Origin: JAJZGK01 sp035538795
Lineage (GTDB): Bacteria; Pseudomonadota; Alphaproteobacteria; Rhodospirillales; Magnetospirillaceae
Assembly: GCA_035538795.1 (NCBI GenBank)
Contig: DATLJS010000060.1
Coordinates: 1 to 64,000 of the forward strand
Reading direction: 5' to 3'
DNA length: 64,000 nt
Each line of letters opens with the position of its first letter. Positions within the stretch are counted from its first letter, which is position 1. The position numbers were made by a program, and so were the translations under genes. Positions 1 through 9,000 of the stretch are shown here, one piece after another. The notes under the pieces are model-generated. The model made no database searches and was not told where the DNA came from. It saw only the letters and a program-made list of their open reading frames with translations.

Positions 1-1
1 G

Positions 2-3000
2 AACGGTCTCGACACCACCAACATCGGCGTTCTGACCACCACCGAAGCCAGCGGTCTGACCGCCAATCAGTTGGGCGGTCTGACCAGCACCAGCCTGAAC
101 GCCTTCAGCACCACCGACCTGTCGGCCCTGACCACCACCCAATTGATGGGCCTGAGTTCGCGCCTGCTGGGCGGCCTGACCACCAGCAATCTGGTCAGCC
201 TGACCACCACCCAGCTCTCGGCCTTGACCGCCGCCCAGGTGACCGGCCTGACCGCCGCCCAGATGGTGTCGCTGACCACCACTTTGGCTCAGTCCCTGAC
301 CACCACGCAGTTGGGCGTCCTGACCACCGCCCAGCTGAACGGCCTGGACACCACCAATCTGGCCGCCCTGACCACCACCCAGATCAGCCGCCTGAGCAGC
401 CTGCAACTGCGCGGCCTGAGCACGGCCAATCTGGACGCTATTTCCACCACCGACCTGTCTTCCCTGACGGTGGCCCAGCTTTCCGGGTTGACCACGAACC
501 AGATGCAGGCCTTGACCACCACCCTGGCGGTCGTCCTGACCAGCACCCAGATCGCCGGTTTGACCACGTTGCAGCTCAACGGGCTGGACACGGTCAATCT
601 GTCGGTCCTGACCACCACTGAAATCAGCGGCCTGACCGCCGCTCAGTTGGGCGGGCTTTACACCACCGACCTGAACGCCCTGTCGACCACCGATCTATCG
701 GCCCTGACCACCACCCAGTTGACCGGCCTGACCTCACGGCAGGTGGGTAGCCTGACCACCACCAATCTGACATCCTTCACCACCACGCAATTGTCGGCCT
801 TGAGCGCCGCCCAGGTCACCGGCCTGACCTCGGCGCAAGTGTCGACCCTGACGTCGGATCAGGCGCAGGCCTTGACCACCACCCAGTTGGGCGCCTTCAC
901 GACGCTGCAACTGAACGGCCTGACCACCACCAATCTGGCGCTGTTGAGCACGACCCAGATCGCCCGCCTGACCAGCCTGCAACTGGCCGGCCTGACCACC
1001 ACCAACCTGAACGCCCTATCCACCACCGACGTTTCGGCTCTGACCGTGGCCCAGTTGGTGGGCCTGACCTCGGCCCAGGTGGCCAGCCTGTCCACCACCG
1101 ACGCCGCCTCGCTGACCACCACCCAGGTGGCCGGCATGACCGTCACCCAGGCCAAGGCGCTGACCGCGTCGCAATTGGTCAGCCTGTCCACCACCCAGGC
1201 CCAGGCTTTGACCAGCGCCCAGATGGCCGCGCTGTCCAGCATCCAGCTGAACGGTCTCGACACCACCAATCTGGCGGCACTGACCACCACTCAGGTCAAG
1301 GCGTTGAGCAGCGTCCAGATCGCCTCGCTGAGCACCAGCAGCCTGAACGCCCTGTCCACCACCGATCTGTCGGTGCTGGCCGCCAATCAGGTCAACGGTC
1401 TGACCACCGGTCAGCTGGAATCCCTGACCACCACCCTGGGACAAGCGCTGACCACCACGCAGCTGGTGGTCTTGACCAGCCTGCAGATCAATGCGCTGGA
1501 CACCACCAACCTGTCGCAATTGACCACCACCCAGGCCCGCGCCTTGACCAGCCAGCAGATCGGCGCCCTGAACACCACCAATCTGAACGCTCTCTCGACC
1601 ACCGATCTGGCGGCCTTGAGCACCCAGCAGGTGCTCGGCCTGACCTCGGCCCAGGTGGCCAGCCTGTCCACCACCGACGTCGCGTCGCTGACCACCACAC
1701 AGGTGGCGGCCATGAGCGTGACTCAGGTAAAGGCCCTGACCGCCTCGCAACTGGTCAGCCTGTCCACCACCCAGGCCCAGGCTTTGACCAGCGTCCAGAT
1801 GGCGGTACTGTCCAGCATCCAGCTGAACGGCCTGGACACCACCAATCTGGCCCAGTTGACCACCACCCAGGTGCGCGCCCTGACCAGCCAGCAACTGGCG
1901 TCGCTGACCACCACCAATCTGAACGCCCTGTCGACCACCGATATTTCAGCTTTGGGCACCAATCAGGTCACCGGCCTGACCACCTTGCAGCTTGAAGCCC
2001 TGACCACCACCGAAGGACAGGCGCTGACCACCACCCAGTTGGTGGTGATGAGCACGGCGCAGATCAACGCGCTGGACACCACCAATCTGTCGCAGCTGTC
2101 CACCACCCAGGCCCGCGCCCTGACCAGCCAGCAGATCGCCGGGTTGAACACCACAAATCTGAACTCGCTGACCACCACCGACATATCGGCGCTGACCAGC
2201 GTGCAGATGTTGGGCCTGACCTCGGTCCAGGTAGCCAACCTGTCGACCACCGACATCGCCGCCCTGACCACCACCCAGGTCGCCGGCATGACCAGCACGC
2301 AGGTCAGGGCGCTGACCGCGTCGCAACTGGTCAGCCTGACCACCACCGAGGCCCAGGCCCTGACCAGCGCCCAGATGGTGTTTCTGAACAGCACACAGCT
2401 GAACGGCCTGGACACCACCAATCTGGCGGTCCTGACCACCACCCAGATCCGCGCCCTGACCAGCCAGCAAATGGCCGGACTGACCACCACCAGCCTGGAC
2501 GCCCTGTCCACCACCGACTTCTCGGCGCTGGGCACCAATCAGATCATCGGCCTGACCACCGGCCAGCTGGAGGCGCTGTCCACCACCCTGGGTGCGGCTT
2601 TGACCACCACGCAGATCGTGGTGATGAGCACGGCGCAGATCAACGCGCTGGACACCACCAACATCTCGCAATTGACCACCACCCAGGCCCGCGCCCTGAC
2701 CAGCCAGCAGATCGGCGCCCTGAACACCACCAATCTGAACGCCATCTCCAGCACCGATCTGGCGGCCTTGACCACGCTCCAGCTGATGGGGCTGACATCG
2801 GCCCAGATCGCGTCGCTGGGCACCACCTACATGGCGTCGCTGACCACCACCCAGGTGGCGGCCATGACCAGCACCCAGATCAAGGCTTTGACTGCGTCGC
2901 AATTGGTGGCTCTGTCCACCACCCAGGCCCAGGCATTGACCAGCGCACAATTGGTATTGCTGAACAGCACCCAGCTGAACGGCCTGGACACCACCAATCT

Positions 3001-6000
3001 GGCGGCCCTGTCCACCACCCAGATTCGCGCCTTGGGCAGCCTGCAGATCGCCGGGCTGACCACCAGCAGCCTGGACGCCCTGACCACCACCGAACTGTCG
3101 GCCCTGGCCACCAATCAGGTGACCGGCCTGACCACCCTGCAACTGGTGGCCCTGACCTCGACCCTGGTGCAGGCGCTGACCACCACCCAGTTGACGGTTT
3201 TGAGCACCTTGCAAATCAACGGGTTGGACACCACCAATCTGGCCCAGTTGACCACCACCCAGATTTCCGGCCTGACCAGCCTGCAGATCAAAGGCCTGAC
3301 CACCACCAACATTCAGGCCATCACCACCACCGATCTGTCGGCCCTGTCGAGCGCCCAGATCAGCGGCCTGACCGCCGCCCAGATGGTGACGCTGACCACC
3401 ACACAGGCCCAAGCCCTGACCAGCACCCAGGTCGGCGGCATGACCAGCACCCAGCTCAACGGATTGGACACCACCAATCTGGCGGTGCTGACCACCACCG
3501 AAATCACCGGCCTGACCGCTGCCCAGCTGGCCGGCATGACCAGCACCAGCCTGAACGCCCTGTCGACCACCGACCTGACCAGCCTATCGACCACCCAGCT
3601 CGGCGGCTTGACCAGCGTCCAGATCGGCAGGCTGACCACCACCAATCTGACGGCCCTGACCACCACAGAGATCGCGGCTTTGTCGTCGGTGCAGGTGACC
3701 GGCCTGACCACCTTGCAGCTGGTGGCGATGAGCACCGATCAGGTGGCAGCCCTGACCACCACTCAGTTGGCGGTTTTCTCGACCCTGCAGCTGAACGGCC
3801 TGGACACCACCAATCTGGCGGTGCTGTCCACCACCCAGATCGGCCGCCTGACCAGCCAGCAGATCGCCGGGCTGACCACCACCAGTCTGAACGCCCTGGT
3901 CAGCACCGACATTTCGGTTCTGACCACACAGCAGCTGACCGGCCTCAGTTCGGCGCAAATCGCCTCGCTGGCCACCACCGACATCACGGTGCTGTCCACC
4001 ACCCAACTGGCGGCGCTGTCCACCACTCAGATGCAGGGGCTGAACACGTCGCAGCTGGTGTCGCTGTCCACCACCCAGGCGGCGGCGTTGACCGCTCTCC
4101 AGATGTCGGCGCTGAACAGCACCCAGATCAACGGCCTGGACACCACCAATCTGGCGGCGCTGACCACCACCCAGATTCGCGCCTTGTCCAGCCTGATGAT
4201 CGCCGGACTGTCCACCACCAATCTGGACGCCCTGTCCACCACGGACTTGTCGGCCCTGGCCAACACCCAGTTGGCCGGTCTGTCCACCACGCAGATGTCG
4301 GCCCTGTCCGCCACCTTGGTGCAGGCTTTGACCGTGACGCAGGTGGCCGCCCTGACCAGCGTCCAGGTCAACGGCCTGGACACCACCAATCTGGATAGCC
4401 TGACCACCTTGCAGGTGCAGGCCCTGACCTCGACCCAGATCGCGCAGCTGACCACCACCAACGCCGAAGCCTTGACCACCACCCAGGTGGCCGCTCTGAC
4501 CGTCACACAGATGAAGGCTCTGACCTCCCAGCAATTGGTGTCGATGGACACCACCCAGGTGGTTGTCTTCAGCACGACGCAGATACAAGCGCTGTCCAGC
4601 ACGCAGGTCAACGCCCTGGACACCACCAATCTGGCGGCGCTGACCACCACACAGGCATCGGCGTTGACCACCGCCCAGATCGCCGGGCTGAATTCGAGCA
4701 ATCTGGACGTGTTGAGCACGACGGACCTGCTGGCCCTGTCGACCACCCAGGTCACGGCCCTGACCAACGCCCAGCTGGTGGCGCTAACCACCACACAGGC
4801 GACGGCGCTGACCACCACGCAATTGGCGGCGCTGACCTCGGGTCAGATCAACGCCCTGGACACCACCAACCTGTCGTCGCTGACCACCACCCAGGCGGCG
4901 GCGCTGACCAGCGCCCAGATCGCCGGCCTAACCACCACCAATCTGAACATCCTGGGCACCACCAACCTGGACGCCCTGACCACCACCCAGATCGCCGCCC
5001 TGACCAGCGCCCAGATCGCCGGTCTGTCCACCACCTATGCCGAAGCCCTGACCACCACCCAGATCCAGGCTTTGACCACCATCCAGGTCAAGGCCCTGAC
5101 CGCCGACCAGATGCAGGCGTTGGACAGCACGCAGGTGGCGGTGCTGACCACCACCCAGATCCAGGCTTTGTCCAGCATCCAGGTCAACGGCCTGGACACC
5201 ACCGACATCGCGGTGCTGACCACCACTCAGGCGGCGGCGCTGACCACCTTGCAGATCGCCGGCCTGTCCACCACCAATCTGGACGCCCTGACCACCACCG
5301 ATCTGGCGGTGCTGTCGACCACTCAGATCGCCGCTTTGAGCAATGCCGACCTTGAGGCTTTGACCACCGATCAGGCGACGGCACTGACCACCACGCAATT
5401 GACGGCCTTGACCTCGGGCCAAATCAACGCCCTGGACACCACCAACCTGTCGGTTCTGTCCACCACTCAAGTCGCCACCCTGACCAGCGCCCAGATCGCC
5501 GGCCTGACCACCACCAATCTGGACGCTTTGTCGAGCACCGAGCTTGACGCCCTAACCACCACCCAGATGCAGGCGCTGACCAGCGTCCAGGTGGCGGTGC
5601 TGACCACCACCGACCTGATCACGCTATCCACCACCCAGCTTCAGGCGCTGTCCGCCAATCAGGTCAAGGCGCTGACCTCCACCCAACTGTCGTCCTTGAC
5701 CAGCGATCAGGTGGCGGCCCTGACCACCACGCAAATCCAGGCTATGACCAGCCAGCAGGTCAACGGGCTGGACACCACCAACATCGCCTTCCTGACCACC
5801 ACCCAGACGGCAGCGCTGACCGCCGCCCAGATGGCGGCCCTGACCACCACCAATCTGGACGTGCTGTCGACCACCGACATCGCCGTGCTGACCACCACAC
5901 AGGTGACGGCCCTGAGCAACGCCGCACTCGTCAGCTTGACCACCACCCAGGTGCAGGTGATGAGCACCACCCAGCTGGCGGCTTTGTCGGCCGGCCAGGT

Positions 6001-9000
6001 CAATGCTCTGGACACCACCAATCTGTCGTCGCTAACCACTACCCAGGCGGCGGCACTGACCAGCGCCCAGGTCGCCGGCTTGACCACCAGCAACCTGAAC
6101 GCCCTGACCACCACCGACATTCAGGCGCTGACCACCACCCAGATCGCGGCCCTGACCTCGGCCCAGATCGCCGCTCTGTACACCAGCACCGTCGAATCCC
6201 TAACCACCACCCAGGTAACGGCCCTGTCGGCCAATCAGGTCAAGGCCCTGACCGCATCGCAACTGGTGGGCATGGACACCACGCAGGTGGCCGCTTTCAC
6301 CACCACCCAATTGCAGGCCTTGAACAGCCTGCAGCTGAACGGGCTGGACACCACCAATCTGGCGGCGCTGACCACCACTCAGGTGCAGGGCCTGACCACC
6401 CTGCAGATCGCCACCCTGACCACCACCAATCTGGACGTACTGACCACTACCGATCTGGCGGCGCTGACCAACGCTCAGATGTCGGCCCTGACCAACGCCG
6501 AGCTGTTCAGTCTGTCGACCACACAGGTCGACGCGCTGACCACCACCCAGCTGGCGGTCCTGACCGCCGCTCAGTTGAACGCGCTGGACACCACCAACCT
6601 GGGCGCGCTGACCACCACCCAGGTGGCGGCACTGACCACCACCCAGATCGCCGGCCTGACCACCAGCAATCTGAACGCCTTGGACACCACCGGCATTCCG
6701 GTGCTGACCACCACCCAGATCACCACTCTGACCAGCGCCCAGCTGGCGGCGCTGACCACCAGCGAGGCTCAGTCCCTGACGGCGACGCAGGTAACGGCCC
6801 TGACTTCCAATCAGGTCAAGGCTCTGACCGCTTCTCAGTTGGTGTCGATGACCACCACCCAGGTGGCGGCGTTCACTACCACGCAGATTCAGGCTCTGAG
6901 CAGCGTCCAGATCAACGGACTGGACACCACCAATCTAAGCGCGCTGTCCACCACTCAGGCGGCGGCCCTGACCAGCGCCCAGATCAACGCCCTGACCACC
7001 AGCAACATCGAAGCGCTGACCACCACCGATCTGACGGCCATGAGCAGCACCCAGATCACGGCGTTGAGTAACGCCGGTCTGGCCAGCCTGACCACCACCC
7101 AGCTTTCGGCTTTGTCGACCACCCAGCTGGTGGCCCTGACCTCGGGCCAGATCAACGCGCTCGACACCGTCAACATCGCCGCCCTGAGCACCACTCAGGC
7201 CGCGGCCCTGACCAGCACCCAGATGGCCGGTCTGAACATCACCAATGTGCAGGTTCTAACCACCACCGATCTGCTGGCCCTGTCCACCACCCAGGTGACG
7301 GCGCTGAGCAACAACGCCCTGATCAACCTGACCACCACCCAGGCCACGACCCTGACCACCACCCAGTTGCAGGCGTTGTCCAGCGCCCAGGTGGTGGCAT
7401 TGGGCACCACCAACCTGTCGTCTCTGACCTCCACCCAGGCCGTGGCGCTGACCACCACCCAGATCACCGGCCTGACCAGCGCGGCCATCAACGCCCTGAC
7501 CACCACCGATCTGGTGGAAATGACCACCACCCAGATCGCCACCCTGTCGGCGGCTCAGGTCGGCTATCTGGCCTTGGCGCAGATTTCCAGCCTGACCACC
7601 ACGCAGATTCAGGCCATGACCACCACCCAGATCAAGGCCATGACCAACGCCGATCTGGTCAGCCTGACCACCACCCAGGCCCAGGCGCTGACCACAACGC
7701 AGTTGCAGGCTTTGACCTCGGCCCAGATCAACGCCCTGGATACCACCAACATCGCCGTGCTGACCGCCACCCAGGCGGCGGCGCTGACCAGCGCCCAGGT
7801 CGCCGCCCTGAGCATCGCCAATCTGGGCGTGCTCTCGACCAGCGACGTGGCGGCCATGACCGCCACCCAGATGACAGCCCTGACCAGCGCCCAGCTGCTT
7901 TCGTTCAGCACCAGCCAGACCGTCAGCCTGACCACCACCCAGATCCAGGCGCTGTCGGCGGCTCAGATCAATGCCTTGGGCTCCATCAACCTGAACGCCC
8001 TGACCAGCACCCAAGCCGACACTCTGACCACCACCCAGGTGGCCGGCTTGAACAGCGCCGCCCTGAATGCCCTGACCACCACCAATCTGGCGACGCTCAG
8101 TACCACCCAGGTCACGGCCCTGACGGCGCAGGAAATCGGCTATCTGTCGCTGGATCAGATCGCCAGCCTGACCACCACCCAGATCGTAGCCATGACCACC
8201 ACCCAGGTGGCGGCGCTGACCAACGCCGATCTGGTGACCCTGACCACGCTCCAGGCGCAATCCTTGACCACCACCCAGATCCAGGTGCTGTCGGCGGCTC
8301 AGGTCAATGCGCTGGACACCACCAATCTGGCCGCCCTGACCGTCACCCAGGCTCAGGCCATGACCACCACGCAATTGGCGGGCATGACCATCACCAATCT
8401 GGATGTCCTGACCTCGACCGACATCGCCGCCCTGTCCACCACCCAGGTCGTCGCCCTGACCAACCCCGAACTGGTCAATCTGACCACCAGCCAGTTGGTG
8501 GCCCTAAGCACAACCCAGCTCCTGGCTCTGTCGTCGGCCCAGGTCAACGCCTTGGGCACCACCAATCTGAGCACCCTGACCAGCACCCAGGCGACGGCTT
8601 TGTCCACCACCCAGATCAGCGGCCTGACCAGCGCCTCCATCAACGCGCTGTCGACCACCAATCTGGTGGAAATGACCACCACCCAGATTCAGGCACTGAC
8701 CGCCGCCCAGATGGCGTATCTGTCGCAGGCCGATCTGGTGGCCCTGACCACCACCCAGGTTCAGGCCATGACCACTACCCAGATCAAGGCCATGACCAAC
8801 GCCGAGTTGGTGACCCTGACCACCACCCAGGCGGTGGTGCTGACCACCACCCAGCTGCAGGCCTTGTCGGCCGCCCAGATCAATGCCCTGGACACCACCA
8901 ATCTGGCGGTGCTGACCAGCACCCAGGCAACGGCTTTGACCACCACCCAGGTGGCCGGCATGACCACCACCAATGTGCAGGTGCTGACCACCAGCAACAT

